Shown: positions 1 through 11,289 of the stretch, one piece after another
Layout of the letters: every line of letters begins with the position of its first letter
Numbering within the stretch: the first letter of the stretch is position 1
Assembly: GCA_014058105.1 (NCBI GenBank)
Contig: JACGCM010001655.1
Location: 372,001-436,000, forward strand
Origin: Kingdonia uniflora
Lineage: Eukaryota > Streptophyta > Magnoliopsida > Ranunculales > Circaeasteraceae
DNA: 64,000 bases
Direction of reading: 5' to 3'
The notes under the pieces: generated by a model
Seen by the model: the letters and a program-made list of their open reading frames with translations, nothing else
Database searches by the model: none
Told to the model about the DNA's origin: nothing
Program-made: the position numbers and the translations under genes

Positions 1-2566
1 GATGGCACATAACTGCCCAAGAGACAATAACTAGATTTCTTGTGTTAAAATTCCAGAGCAAATAAAATTCTTCAGCCAAGTTTCAAGAGCTTTAATAAGA
101 GAGGTAGGCCGTTTGTAAACATAAAAGTTGTATGTTAAGATGCCCAAAATCACAGTTTTGACAAGCAAGACTCTACCAACCATTGAGAGTAACTTCCCTT
201 TCCAAGTGGCAAGTTTAATCTTGACTTTATTAGCGATACCTTGGAGGTGGGTCTTCCTTAGGAGACCTTTGAACAAAGGGACCCCAAGATAAGAGCAAGG
301 AAATACATCCTCCTGCATTCCAAGAATAGAGAGGATTTGAGACCTTCTGCAATGATTAAACTTCCCAAAAAAAATCTGCTTTTAGATTTGCTAACCACCT
401 GACCAAAAGCAAGTTAATAGCTAGATAAAAGCCTCATAAGACATCTTAGATCTTTAGAAAATTCTCCGCATAAAATGAAAATGTCATCTGCATAAAGAAT
501 ATGGGTGAGGGTAGGAATGCCACTAAAAAAGGCATTGGAAGACAGGTTTCTAGCAGCAACAAGAGTAGAGATGGCTCTACTTAAGACCTCCTCAGCAATA
601 CAAAAAAGAATAGAAGATAAGGGGTCTCCCTGCCTAAGACCCCTAGTACAAGCAAAGTAGCCTTGGGGAGCGCCATTAACCAGGATAGAAAGGTGAGAAG
701 ACTTAAAAATAAAGAGAATCCTGTTAATAAAAGTATTAGAGAAACCAAAGCAACTCAGGACTCTAGTAACAAAGAGTCAATCAATGGTATCTAAGGCCTT
801 TGTGATATCAATCTTAATTCCAATGTTACCACATCTGCCAATACCATCAAGAGAATTCACACATTCAGAGGCCATGCAAATAGATCTTTAAATGCTTCTG
901 CCTTGGCTAAAAACAGATTGCTCACTAGAGATGAGATAATTAGCTAAGGAGCCCAATCTATCACTTAGAATCTTGCGGAAAATTTTAAACAGAAAATTTC
1001 CAAGAGCAATAGGTATGAAATCTTCAACTTTAATGGCTTCAGTCACCTTAGGGATGAGGATAACCGTATTAGAATTCTGGCTAGGATATACCCATCCAGT
1101 TTTAAAAAACTCCTGAATAGCAGAAATAAAATTGGGACACACAATAGGCCAACAAGAATGGTAAAAATAGCCTTTAAACCCATAAGGGATAATAAAGCTT
1201 AGATGATCCATGGAGAATATAGCAACCTTGATTGGGAATTTCATTGAGGGAAAAATTTTGATCTGCTGTAATACAAGAGGGGACCACTCTCTCAATAAGC
1301 CCATTCTTCACATAGTCATTTTGACCAACATAAAGTTTAGTGCAATAATCAACAATATGAGAAGAGATTTAAACAACATTAGTGAGAAGTACATTATCTT
1401 TCTTAAGGCAGAGAATCTTATTTTTTGAGTGTTTGGATCTAGCTGTGGAGTGAAAGAATGCAGTGTTTCTATTACCTTCATGCAACCACTTAACTCTAGA
1501 ATTTTATTTCCATAAGATTTCTTCTAGCTTCAGGGCTTCATTAAGAGAGACTTTGGCATTAACTTCATCAATAAAAAGAGTAGTAGAGGGACAAGCAGCA
1601 AGACGGCTCTGGACATTTGCAAGGTGATCTTAAGCTGCTTGAACTTTAAAGGAAATCTACCAAAAACATTGATATTTCAACTTTTAAGGGCTTGCTTCAC
1701 CAGTTAAGCTTTGAAACCATAATATGCATAGGGCATTCCATAATAGAAGTACTTCAAGTATCCAAGATAAGCTTAATGAAGCTAGAATGCTTACACCAGA
1801 CCTTTAAGAACCTGAAACACTTGAAAACAGGATCATAAGCTTTATTAAAACTTAATAAAAGAGGGTTTTGGTCTGAATTAACTCTTGGAAGAGTGCAGCA
1901 AGAGGTATTGGTCAAAAGATCCAACCACTTCTAAGTAAAATGGCTTATGTACAATCTAATTTTAATGTGATCAATGAGGCATCTACCATTAGACCAGGTG
2001 TAAGCAACACCCTTAGTGTTGAAATGGTGAAGGCCACAATTATCAGACATAGCTTTGAACTTAGAGCAGGAAAGAACATAAGGAAGGCTACCACCAAGCT
2101 TTTCATGAGCATAAAGAACACAGTTAAAGTTGTCAGTCAGATCAAATGGGCCAACATTGGAATTAATGTATTGAGCAATGTTAAACCAGAGTTCTCTTCT
2201 AGTGATATAGCATGTGCTAGCATAGATTCCAGAAATGAACGTACTAAGATTGTCAACAGTGAAAGAGATTGTAATATGCAGAAAGGAATTAGAAATAACG
2301 GTAACATTAATATCTTTAGACCAAATAACCCACAATTTGGGTAGAAAGGGCCTATTATTAGCAACAACTGGATTCAAGTTCATGGAGTGCCAAAAAAAAG
2401 ATGAAATAGAGGAAGCAAGAATCATAGGTTCTGCCAAAAAAAGAATATCTGGTTTGTGATGAGCCACCATTTGTTTGAGAACAATTATTGAGGGGTTATT
2501 GCAAATTCCCCTAATGTTCCATAAAAGGATCTTCATTGAAATCTGGAACCTTTGTCTTTTGCTCAA
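1..2566 (-). pseudogene. LINE ORF2: endonuclease plus reverse transcriptase, broken
   Basis: ORF2 probably starts at the Met near 2536, followed by LLWNIRGI, the usual start of plant LINE APE-type endonucleases. Further endonuclease signs are LFLAEP, a decayed GDFN motif (read as TDNFN) followed by EKLGG, and a TWSNGR...IDHIKIRL end near 1940. The linker (about 1930-1305) keeps a recognisable 'SRVKWLHEGNRNTAFFH'-type stretch only when frames are changed. The reverse transcriptase begins near 1250 (GFKGYFYHSCW, then TLIPK-like and F.PIAL blocks) and still has an intact YADD catalytic motif near 485-505 (HILYADDIFIL). Several frameshifts separate these blocks. The C-terminal end leaves the window. 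Family assignment is secure; activity is excluded. Confidence 0.85.
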
Positions 2567-2599
2567 AGGGAGTAGCCCAAAGGTCTAACTGACTGGATT

Positions 2600-3679
2600 A
2601 AATCTAGATTTTTCCCTTTATTAATATCCCTTTTCTGTGCTCTAGAGAGGACAGGAGTAAATTTACCGTGGTTATTATCAGCAAGAGTAACAATAGAGGC
2701 CTCAAGAACAACATGAGAATTAGGGAGTCTACATGTGGGCCCATAAGGGATGATTGTTGAAATGTTTCTAAAAATCCCAGGAGGAGTGCAGTTAACTTTA
2801 TCTCTTGTCTTAGAGAGTTATGGGGAGTAAAGAGCAACATTCATATGAGAAGCTGGAGCTGGAGTCTCAGTAGGCAATGAATGCATTAGTGTCTCAACAA
2901 GCTTATTCACTGGGGCAGCAACAATATGCAAGATTAGATCAGTAGCATTTGGAGTTGGAGCTGCAACATTTATAACACCTTTCAAATTAATAGTAATAGT
3001 AGCATCAACTGGGGTGGTGCAGAATCAAGAGCAACACTAATTGGCCTCCCAATTTTCTTGATTTTAGGTGGTCTAGATTTAGTTCTAGCTCTTCTGGCCG
3101 TAGATTTTCCTCTGCAAGGTGTAGCAATGGGTAGAAAAATAACTTTCTTAATTGGTGGAGCAAAAATTTTCTCAATTGGTGAAGCAGGCTTTGTATAGTA
3201 ACTCTCATTATTGGATCTATAAGCATGAGCATGATGACCAATGATTTTGCAGATGGTACAGATGGGAAGGATACTCTCAAACTCAGTAGAGTTTTTGAAA
3301 TCAAATCTTGTTCATTCCATAAGTACCTCATAAGCCAAAGGCTTGATGAGATCAATATCAATAAGAACGCGAGAAAAATGCCCAAATCACTTCTCTCTGG
3401 TAGCAGTATCTAATTGTAGATGAAGTCCAATGCCTCTAGCAATATTCATAAGCATTTTGGCAATCTAGTATTCTTGGCTAACACTAGAAATTCAAATCCA
3501 AAGTAGGGCATGAGAGGTTTTCTTAATATGGGGATTAAAATCAGCTGTCCATGGAGAGAGCCTTATGATTCCATCCCCAAAATTCCATGAACCTAATGAC
3601 CAAACCTTTTTCATGTCAACCTCATTAGAGAAGTGGATATCAAAAACTACATTGAGCTCAACCTGAAAAACATTATACA
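2600..3679 (-). pseudogene. LINE ORF1 (DUF4283-like, CCHC knuckle), broken and 5'-truncated
   Basis: Reading the minus strand from 3650, frames together show a plant LINE ORF1 pattern: a 'W.FGDGIIRLSPWT.DFNP' stretch (about 3600-3530), then 'ARGIGLHLQLDTATREK' with 'FGHFSRVLIDIDL' (about 3450-3340), as in DUF4283 proteins that bind the element RNA. A zinc-knuckle-like CTICKIIGHHAHAY follows at about 3260-3215, with the last Cys replaced by Tyr. A basic, Arg/Lys-rich stretch lies near 3120-3030. Frameshifts interrupt it. The N-terminus is lost at the junction with the LTR near 3680. Confidence 0.7.
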
Positions 3680-4024
3680 GAAAACGTGTTCTAGCACGAT
3701 GAGGAGATGTGGAGAAGCCTATAAAAGGAAAATGTTCCAGAAGAGACAGGGACCAGAAAAATCATTCAAAACTTCTTATTTACGAGATCTAAAGCATTTT
3801 TATGTTCAAGAGATTACTTGTAATAAAGATATCCACTCAAAGCAATAAATATACTTTTACAAAAATCCTCCATACGAGGTCGTGGTTTCTGTACCTGTTC
3901 AGAGGTTTTCAACGCTAAAAACACATGCTCTCATTTCTTACTTTCTATTAGAGTATTGTCATAGATTCATTGGTGTGATACCTAATTCCTGACCAAATCA
4001 AGCTTACGGAATTTGGCCATTACA
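3680..4024 (+). repeat. Element A left (5') LTR, truncated
   Basis: Matches 13335-13678 of the right LTR over its whole length and ends in the same GGCCATTACA. The first 235 or so bases of the LTR are absent because the LINE at 1-3679 abuts here. It keeps a TATAAAAGG box at 3720-3728 and an AATAAAG-type signal further on, so the promoter region survives. Confidence 0.9.
3720..3728 (+). promoter_or_regulatory. TATA box in element A LTR
   Basis: TATAAAAGG, repeated at the same place in the right LTR (13375-13383). It is the likely core promoter for the genomic RNA of element A. Conservation in both LTRs supports it; no transcription start can be fixed from sequence. Confidence 0.6.
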
Positions 4025-4026
4025 TT

Positions 4027-4044
4027 TGGCGCCGTCTGTGGGAA
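4027..4044 (+). other. Primer-binding site of element A
   Basis: TGGCGCCGTCTGTGGGAA lies two bases after the LTR end, where a tRNA would prime minus-strand DNA synthesis. The first nine bases fit the 3' end of plant tRNA-Asp (ending GGCGCCA preceded by AC); the rest does not, so the primer tRNA is not assigned. The equivalent site of element B reads TGGTACCGTCTGTGAGAA. Confidence 0.7.
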
Positions 4045-4096
4045 AGATTGCATTTCCACGATACCCTAAGGCAGTCTTTTATTACAATTTTCAATT

Positions 4097-6297
4097 ATGG
4101 TTTCTTCTAGACGACAGGCCACAGGAGCTCCGCTCAAAATTTCTATGGATCCGGGACAACTCACCGAGTTACGGGTAAATCTCCACGCAGAGGCAGAGAA
4201 ATGCGCCAAACTCGAACTTCAATTAGCAAAGGACCGCGAGCTATGGGAGAAAGAGCTCGATGTAGAGCGACATGCTCGCTTAACAGTACTACTTCCAAAT
4301 ACATTTCGTCAAAGTGATGACGAACTACCCACTTTGGGAAGTTTTGTTCAAAAAAGAGAAGTCACGAAGAGTGCAACAATGGTCAGTCAGTTTGGGCGAA
4401 CATGATATCAAGTTTGAACAGCGTCATTCTGAAAAAGGTCAGGCCATTGCCGATTTTCTCATGAATTTTCCAGTGGAAGATCCCGAGGGGGAGGAATACA
4501 ACCCAGACCTTTTCAAAAGTACGCTAAAGAATCCACTTCCCAAGCCCTTCGACGAACAAACTGACTAGATCACTACGTCAGGGTGGGGGCTTCATACAGA
4601 TGGATCACTAGGACCCATAGGGTCAGGAATCGGGATCGTTTTGATTACCCCTTAAAATGAAAGAATTGAGAAATTAATCCGCTTGGATTTTGAGGCCACA
4701 AATAATGCCACCGAGTATGAAGCTCTAATTCACAGAATCGACCTCGTACTTGAGCTCGATATCCCCAAACTCTCAGTTTACACAGATTCATTACTCATCG
4801 TTCATCATTATTTAGAGTAGTACAAGAAGAATGGGAAGATGATCGAATACGCAGCCCTCATTGTAGATAGGATGAGTAAGTTAGCGAAAGCAACTCTCGA
4901 ATATCTTTCTCGAGGGAAAAATAGGCACGCAGATTCCTTAGCATATCTAGCCGGGGTCTTGGGTACATAAGCTCGATATCTTCAAATCGAGATCATTTCA
5001 ACCCCCATCATTGATTGCATATTAGTACGCACAATCAACACTAGGGGTGATAAAAGGGGAGACGACGATTGGCGAAAGCCTTTCTTAGCCTACCGCGGAG
5101 TCAAGAACAAGTACAAAGGACCACTCCCAGCAGATCCAAAAGAGCGCCTACAGCTGATCAATAACTCAAAGTGATATATTACTCAGAAAGGAATGCTTTA
5201 CCACCTCTCCATTACAGGGCCATACCTCAAATACCTCTCGAAGTCAAAAGCAGACGAACTGCTCCACGAATTACATGAAAGAACTTGTGGCTCCCACGCC
5301 GCAGGTTGATCATTAGCTAACCGGGCTATAACTCAAGGAGAATCAAGCCCGGCATCCGCAAGCAAGCAGAGGAGTACTCCGGCAGGTGCGATACCTGCCA
5401 GAGACATGGAAATAAGATACGCGCCCCAGCGCTCAAACTTCATGCAAGCCAGGATTTTTGGCCATTCAAAAGATGGGCACTAGACCTCGTTGGTGAATTC
5501 CCTAGCTCACCAGGTAACCACCGTCACCTACTCGTAGCTACCGATTACTTTACAAAATGGGTAGAAGCAATTTCGCTGTGTCGATCCAGAGAAGAAGAGG
5601 TCATCTCTTTTATCTAGAACCACATAATCACTCGATTCAGGTGCCCCTACCTAATTTACATCGATAATGGGCCCTAATTTTTGGGAGATAAGTTCGTAAC
5701 CTTGCTAAATCACCACAATATCGTCCACTCACCTTTAAATCCATACTACCCTTAAGGCCATGGCCAAGCCGAAATTACCAGCAAAACTATCGTGACTAGA
5801 CCCAAAAAAGGCTTCTCTCACAGAAAAAAGGAAATTGGGTTCGCGATCTACCTCACGTCCTGTGGGCGTATCGAACCACTCCCCGACAATCCACTTGGTG
5901 TACCCCGTTCCTCCTCGCTTATGGCACTGAGGCAGTCATTCCTTCTTAATATCATCACAGTCCGTGATTACGAGCTGACTGATGAGGAAAATGAGTTCAA
6001 ATTTGTTTGCATCCTCATTATGATTGATAAAACTGGGGAACGCGCCATCGCTAACCTAGGTCGATATCATCATATGCTTGCCAGATCGTATAATAACCGA
6101 GTTAGGAGCCGTATTTTCCAAATCAAAGATCTCATCCATGAAGAAATTCCTCAACATCTCAAAGAGCCTCACGCTGGAAAATTAGCCCATAATTGGGAGG
6201 TCTCTCAGGCCTGGGATCATACTATCTCGTGATCGAAGAGGGAATACCCATTTTAAATCCTTAGAAAACTAGACGACTGAAACGATACTATCGTTAG
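4097..6297 (+). pseudogene. Element A gag-pol, internally deleted (gag start joined to RNase H and integrase)
   Basis: The start at 4097 gives the gag N-terminus (MVSSRRQATG, then a charged helix ending ERHARL near 4280). At about 4295-4310 it jumps straight to the end of the RT-linked RNase H (LGEHDIKFEQ, then KGQAIADFL at about 4400-4465), so most of gag, protease and all of reverse transcriptase are missing. A second RNase H follows (TDGS near 4600; FEATNNATEYEAL near 4690). A damaged integrase zinc region lies near 5260-5420. The integrase core (5455-5790) shows ALDLVGEF, ATDYFTKWVEAI, IDNGP and GQAE. The C-terminal part (5792-6230) is open. The end LKRYYR plus stop is shared with element B. 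Frameshifts and stops are scattered throughout. Confidence 0.85.
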
Positions 6298-6459
6298 GTG
6301 TCTTACTACTTCATTTCCATTTCACGCTTTTTGTTTTTCAATTCCAAAAGTTAGATTCTTATCTCCATCCAATTTAAATTTTGAACTTATCAATGAAAGT
6401 TTTTTTTGAACAATGTCATTCTCTTCACGAACATTTGTCCACATTTTACAGATTCAAGC

Positions 6460-7440
6460 ATAGATAATACTAGCTGATAATCAATCTTTTCCAAGTTCAA
6501 TCAGGGATATCACTTGATTAGCTTCCGTTACTACATCTCTACGACTGTAGCAAGTGCAAAAACTTTGATCACATAAAAGACTAAACAAAACAAGAGATAA
6601 GATAAACGTCATACTAGTCTTCATCTTTTACAACTTGTTTGGATCATTACAGTAAGCTAGATCGAAGATAACACTTGGTTTAGCTGAATCTTTACATCTC
6701 TGCGACTGTGGCAAGTGTAAAAAATTGGTTCACATCAAAGACTCAACAAAACCAGAGATTAGACAAAGGTCATACTAGTCATCATCTTTTACAACTTGTT
6801 TGGATCATTACAGTAGGCTGGATCTAGGATAACACTTGGTTCAGCTGAATCTTTACATCTCTATGACTGTGGCTAGTATAAAAACTTGGTTCACGTCAAA
6901 GACTCGACCAAACAAGAGATTAGACAAAGGTCATACTAATCTTCATCTTTTATAACTTATTTGGATAATTACAGTAGGCTCCACGAGGATAACACATGGT
7001 TCAATTGAATCTTTACATCTTTGCGACTGTGGCAAGTATAAAAACTTGGTTTACATCAAAGACTTAACCAAACAAGAGATAAGACAAAGGTCATACTAGT
7101 CTTCATCTTTTACAACTTGTTTAGATCATTACAGTAGGCTGGATCCAGGATAACACTTAGTTCAGCTGAATCTTTACATCTTTGCGACTGTGGCAAGTGT
7201 AAAATCTTGGTTTACAACAAATACTCAGCCAGGCATAAGATAAGACAAAGGTCATACTAGCTTTCATCTCTTTCAATATGTCTGTGACATTTCTATAGTT
7301 CAAATCAAGTTTCAACTTGGTTTAACTCAACCCATTTCTGCAATTAAAACGAATATGAAAACTTTGTTTTATATCAAAGACCCCTCCAGATACAAGATAA
7401 GGCAATGGTCATACTAGCTTTCATCTATTACAATGTGTCT
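6460..7440 (+). repeat. Tandem repeat block, about 160-bp unit, six copies (element A)
   Basis: The anchor GTCATACTAGTCTTCATC or close variants recurs at about 6608, 6769, 6930, 7090, 7251 and 7408, a period of 157-161 bases. Within each unit three weaker subunits of about 53 bases can be seen, each ending in a TTCATC/GAATC/CACATC-like stretch. The block lies exactly between the pol stop (6297) and the stop of the antisense gene (7477). Variable tandem repeats in the 3' untranslated part are known for Tat-type elements. Confidence 0.85.
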
Positions 7441-7476
7441 GCGACAAGTACTATTTATTTTCAAGTCAAATTCACA

Positions 7477-8870
7477 TTACAGAGGATTCTTTTCTGCTAA
7501 TGGAGGGGCAACAGTGATGCCCCACGCATCAAGAGGTTTATCTATCAGTTCGCGGGCCACAGCAGCCCTACCTTCATCTATTGATTCAGCAGTTCGAGGA
7601 CCCAGTTGGGTCTCCATGGCACCCAGACAGTTCCCTCGATCTACCTTAGCTCCACAGATGCATCCCTTACATGACAGAGTTTTAAGCAAGGTATTTCGTT
7701 CTGACTCAAGTCTCTTAACTTCCTCTACAAATTATGCAACGATCACCCTTAACAGGTCAGATCGAGACACACCAAGTACTACTGCTGTTGCAAATCTCAC
7801 CTTCAACCTCTTAAGGCGTACCTTTAACCTAGCGCTATTACCCTTCCATTCAATTATTTCCGCATCAACCCTATCAAGCTAAATGGCATCTTTTTCCAAT
7901 TTGGCAATATATTGTGCCGACTCAACTAGGTTTATGGTTTCAAAGTCTACTACTCGAGCAAAAAGTCTCATAATTTATGTGTTCAAATCTTCCCTAGCCG
8001 GCAGATCCTTCAATAATTCCTCCTTCCACTTCACTAGCAAATCCTTGGCTTTGATCTCCCTCTCCAGAAATTTCTCCTTAATAAGAGCAGCATCCAGCTT
8101 ATGCTAGCATTCCCTCAAATTTTTATTTCCCTTCTGAACGAGCCCCTGAATTTGAGACACGTCACTTTCCAACTCTCTAATCGGACCTGAGAAACTAACT
8201 ACATCCCCTCAAACTAAAGGAGCCTTAACCTCAGTTCTACTTCCCCCTGAACGCTCTCTGGCCTCGGCTTTTTTGGCACGAGCAATGGCTTGGTGTTTTT
8301 CGGCTTTAAGCCGAGCAACTCTCTCGTTTAAGTCATCGCACCTTCGCTGCATTTCTTGGAACTCCATATCCTTGATAGGGAGGGTTGTTTGCAAATGTTC
8401 ATCTGTGGCCTCCGAAGCCAATAGATTTTTTCGAGCTACCCTCAGCTCATTGTCCTTTTCAATGAATTTTTTTCTCATTCGCTCCAGCTCGTTCCTATAT
8501 CTTTGAAGATCAGATCGAAATTGTTCTTATGCTTGTTCTAGTGCCTGAATACAGTATTGAGCCGTGTCGGCCTGCTTACCCTTCTCAGCCAGCGCGTCGA
8601 CCTGACGTTGGAGTTTCTTGGCACGTTCTGTGGCCTCAGATAGATTTTCTAATCCCTTCTTAATCTCATAATCTTTTTCTTTGGCCTGAAGAGTCAGGTC
8701 GGAAACGGCCTGATTCAACTTCACAAGTCTGAAATGCACTTTTTCGTATTGATCCTCTCTGCCCTCATTCGCCTCCTTCATTCTATCGAACTGCTCTGCA
8801 AATTCCCAATTGCACATGAGTACGTTGTCCTCACATGCGCGAGATGAGTCCAATTCGACCAGGGAAATAT
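7477..8870 (-). pseudogene. Element A antisense gene, exon 8: long coiled coil
   Basis: Heptad-rich, Lys/Glu/Arg-rich sequence in two long open stretches. The first (8853-8527) has CNWEFAEQFDRMKE, then GREDQYEKVHFRLV, as in copy C (EFDRMRETNEDREDQ). The second (8478-8209) has KDMEFQEMQRRCDDLNERV and RAKKAEARERSGGS. The last part (7689-7477) ends PPLAEKNPL, comparable to the ends of copies B and C. Breaks lie near 8524 and between 8208 and 7690. It is expected to form an extended dimeric rod; no catalytic motif is visible. Confidence 0.7.
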
Positions 8871-9365
8871 AACAAGTTTTAGTACAGTTCGATTCAGAAA
8901 ATCTAATTCCTAATATATTTCTAAAAGACTGCGATTTCTAAACATCAGTTTCCAAGTACTTTTAGACTAAAAGTTTTGACTCCATTCTCAGGTGAACCCT
9001 TCAAAAATCTTTTAGCGGCGTACAAGGTACACACTTTCGATATATTATTCCGTATTAATAACGTTAGATTTTTACCATGCATTTCTATCCTGTTGACTTG
9101 ATAACTTAACATTGGTTTAATATGCAAGTCGAAAAAACCAATTCCAATCTAACTTGCAGCTATGCTTACCAAGACAGCAAGGCTCTAGAGGTCTTTTTTT
9201 CACTGGTAAGTCTGGACTCTAGGTCATTTATCCTGAGACTCATCTCTCTAACTACCTACAAGATGTTTATAAATAGAGTCAATCTACAGAAAGTTTTGTC
9301 CTCACACACAATTCAAACAACTTACAACTATTTATACAAAACACATGTCTACCTTACCTTCTCAT

Positions 9366-9766
9366 TCATACCTTATGGGAGCTCAACGTCATCTCCTTGG
9401 TTATCAAGTACTGTCTGAAGGGAGACACCATCCAGACCATCCATGACTCGCACCACTTCCGCCTCCTCATCTTCCGCCTCAACATAGGTGTCAGCCTTAA
9501 TGGCATCTACCTCCTTCTCAGAATAACCCTTTAGCATCAAGTGACGACCTAGCCTGTCACGCTCCTCAACTATCACGTCTAGATTGGCCTTTGCCTTGAC
9601 CTATAGCTGACCAATCGCTGCGACGTGAGAGGCCCCAGCTGCCTGCCTCCTTCATGGCGTCAGTCTTGGCTCGAGCCAAGTCATTCTTAAGCTCGCTCTT
9701 CGCCTTCTTCAGCTTGGATTTCCCTTCTTCAATACCGAGCCACATACCCTTGACAAGACGAGCAAC
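9366..9766 (-). pseudogene. Element A antisense gene, exon 6 (RDRLGRH...EVDAIKADTYVE block)
   Basis: Starts after a TTTTTGTAG acceptor with VARLVKGMWLGIEEGKSKL. After a frameshift near 9640 it continues as ERDRLGRHLMLKGYSEKEVD, followed by AIKADTYVEAEDEE, then DGLDGVSLQTVLDNQGDD. The same block occurs in copy B (36368-35941) and copy C (48737-49152) and, weakly, in copy D (about 59950-60235). It is the best conserved signature of this gene family and useful for finding other copies. Confidence 0.75.
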
Positions 9767-9840
9767 CTACAAAAATTATATCGATCTCAGTTATTAGCTC
9801 GAAGTATATTAAACATTACTTTCTGATAATATAAACTTAC

Positions 9841-10380
9841 CATCTAGCTCGTATCTTTCTCTCCTTGGAGAATCGCCAACCTTGCCCTTTCCACAACCAC
9901 TTTGAGGTCATCCACCGAAGCAGATCGCCCCTCGACGATCTTCTCTCCTGACTCCCCCGAGGGTTCGACCCTCCTCCTCTTTTCTTTCGCGACCTCACCA
10001 CTTCCAATGGTACCAGAGGCCGGAAGAGTCTTTAGCATCTATTTCTTCAGAAATATCTTAGCTACTTTGCTCGGCTTGACAACGGTCGGCTGTTCCGAAC
10101 TTCTAGTTTCGGGAGTTTTGGAAAAATTAGTTTGAACCCCCTCACCACTGACTGGCCTTTTTCCTTTATTGACCCCCGCCATCGACCTAGTAGACTGAGC
10201 CTTTCGAACCTTGTTCGACCTACTCTGGCCGAGTTCCTCCAAATGGAGTTCAGAACCTGGAGGATAAGAAACCAACTAACCAGGGAAACCCGAGATTTGC
10301 TCCAATCCTCCTTCCCCTTCGTTATCAGACTCATTCGTCCGACCAGAGGTCGAAACCTCATTAACATACGAACTACCCAT
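9841..10380 (-). pseudogene. Element A antisense gene, fused exons 4 and 5 with internal deletion
   Basis: Begins ATG at 10380 (MGSSYVNEVSTSGRTNESD) and reaches FPG, an in-frame TAG, then LVSYPPGSELHLEELGQSRS. In copies B and C, SYPP.S is followed by about 190 residues of central domain, then an intron, before the ELG...KSQAKR segment. Here the two are joined directly, so that domain and the intron are gone. The remainder (RRRVEPSGE...) runs to a GTAAGT donor at 9841. Exon 5 of B has a matching donor at 36443. Confidence 0.7.
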
Positions 10381-10585
10381 CTTAAAAATAGATTCTACAG
10401 GTACATTTTTTACCTACAGAGATGCCTCTCGCGCTCGACCTACAAACAGGTTAAGGTATTTATTATTCTTCCATCTATGTATGTATAGATATATATTCAA
10501 CATATATCTCTGATCAATCATTCACGTATAACATATATCTTTAAACTATAGAAAATCAATATATACCGCGTATATCTCTACTAAC

Positions 10586-11009
10586 CTTCAGTATCCGAAT
10601 GAGAATCGGCAGTAGAGTCAAGTTTTCCCCTCATAATGCTGCTGTATTGCCACCTACGAGATCCAGATTCCTTTGCCCTCTCCAATATTATATCGCCTTC
10701 GGATACTTCTTTATCGAATCCCCTAATATTTTGTCTTTCTCTCTGAGTGCTCTCTAAGATTTTTGTGATAAAACATTTGTTTGGAGACGAAGAAAAACTA
10801 TTTATCCTTTCTCTTTTATGAGCCTGGCATTTATTGCTCCTCTCACGAACTGTCCTCAATTCCAGAACCGAGGCGTCTTTTCCACTCTTAATGTCAGATG
10901 CCTTGTACCTTTTTGATAAAACCACATTTCCATCATTACAACTCCCCTCATTTTTTAACATATTTTTTCTCCCTATTTCCATATCTTTTCCAGACCTTCC
11001 CTCACTCAT
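10586..11009 (-). pseudogene. Element A antisense gene, exon 3 (Lys/Ser-rich, WxYSSxM block)
   Basis: An open stretch of about 140 codons starting MSEGRSGKDMEIGRKNMLKN. It includes SDIKSGKDASVLELRTVRER and a Ser-rich SFSSSPNKCF, and ends SRRWQYSSIMRGKLDSTADS, SDTEG, directly at a GTTAGT donor. Copy C (46722-47055) and copy D (43640-43791 plus 58063-58288) align with it and end at the same donor position. It is hydrophilic and probably disordered; no known domain is recognised. Confidence 0.65.
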
Positions 11010-11289
11010 GATGACTCACACTGTACGATGTCAAAGATCTATTTCCTTTTGCATACAAAACAAAACTAAAAGCTTATTTATTTTCATATTTTTGTTTCTC
11101 AAACATTGTTTATCATACTTATAGTGACTGACGTTATTTTTTAAATTGTACAAATGTTCAAATTTATTCAAAATACTTGCTAAAACAGTCTCAAAATAGA
11201 TTCGCTCCTATAGAGGATCCAATTGACTTATTTTATTTATGTTACATTCACAACATTTTATATTTTTCATAAGACACACTTAACGCGTC

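Larger units (their letters stand above)
1..3679 (-). mobile_element. LINE (L1-type non-LTR retrotransposon), 5'-truncated, 3' end outside window
   Basis: Minus-strand remains of a plant LINE: an ORF1 part with a DUF4283-like segment and a CCHC-like knuckle (about 3640-2600), then ORF2 with endonuclease (2536-1931), linker and reverse transcriptase (about 1304-1). The order ORF1, endonuclease, reverse transcriptase is typical of plant L1 elements. Its upstream end stops near 3680 directly against the interior of an LTR of element A. This fits a 5'-truncated LINE insertion into that LTR; the rest of the LTR would then lie left of the window. The 3' tail and poly(A) are not visible. Many frameshifts and stops make it inactive. 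Confidence 0.85.

Noticed and set aside
1940..2344. Plus-strand open frame of 134 codons
   Set aside because: Shadow of the LINE endonuclease on the minus strand; no recognisable domain.
7433..7882. Plus-strand open frame of 149 codons, Ser/Thr-rich
   Set aside because: Opposite strand of exon 8 of the antisense gene; the low-complexity composition mirrors the Glu/Arg-rich coiled coil.
10132..10488. Plus-strand open frame of 118 codons
   Set aside because: Opposite strand of fused exons 4 and 5; no similarity to relatives in this direction.
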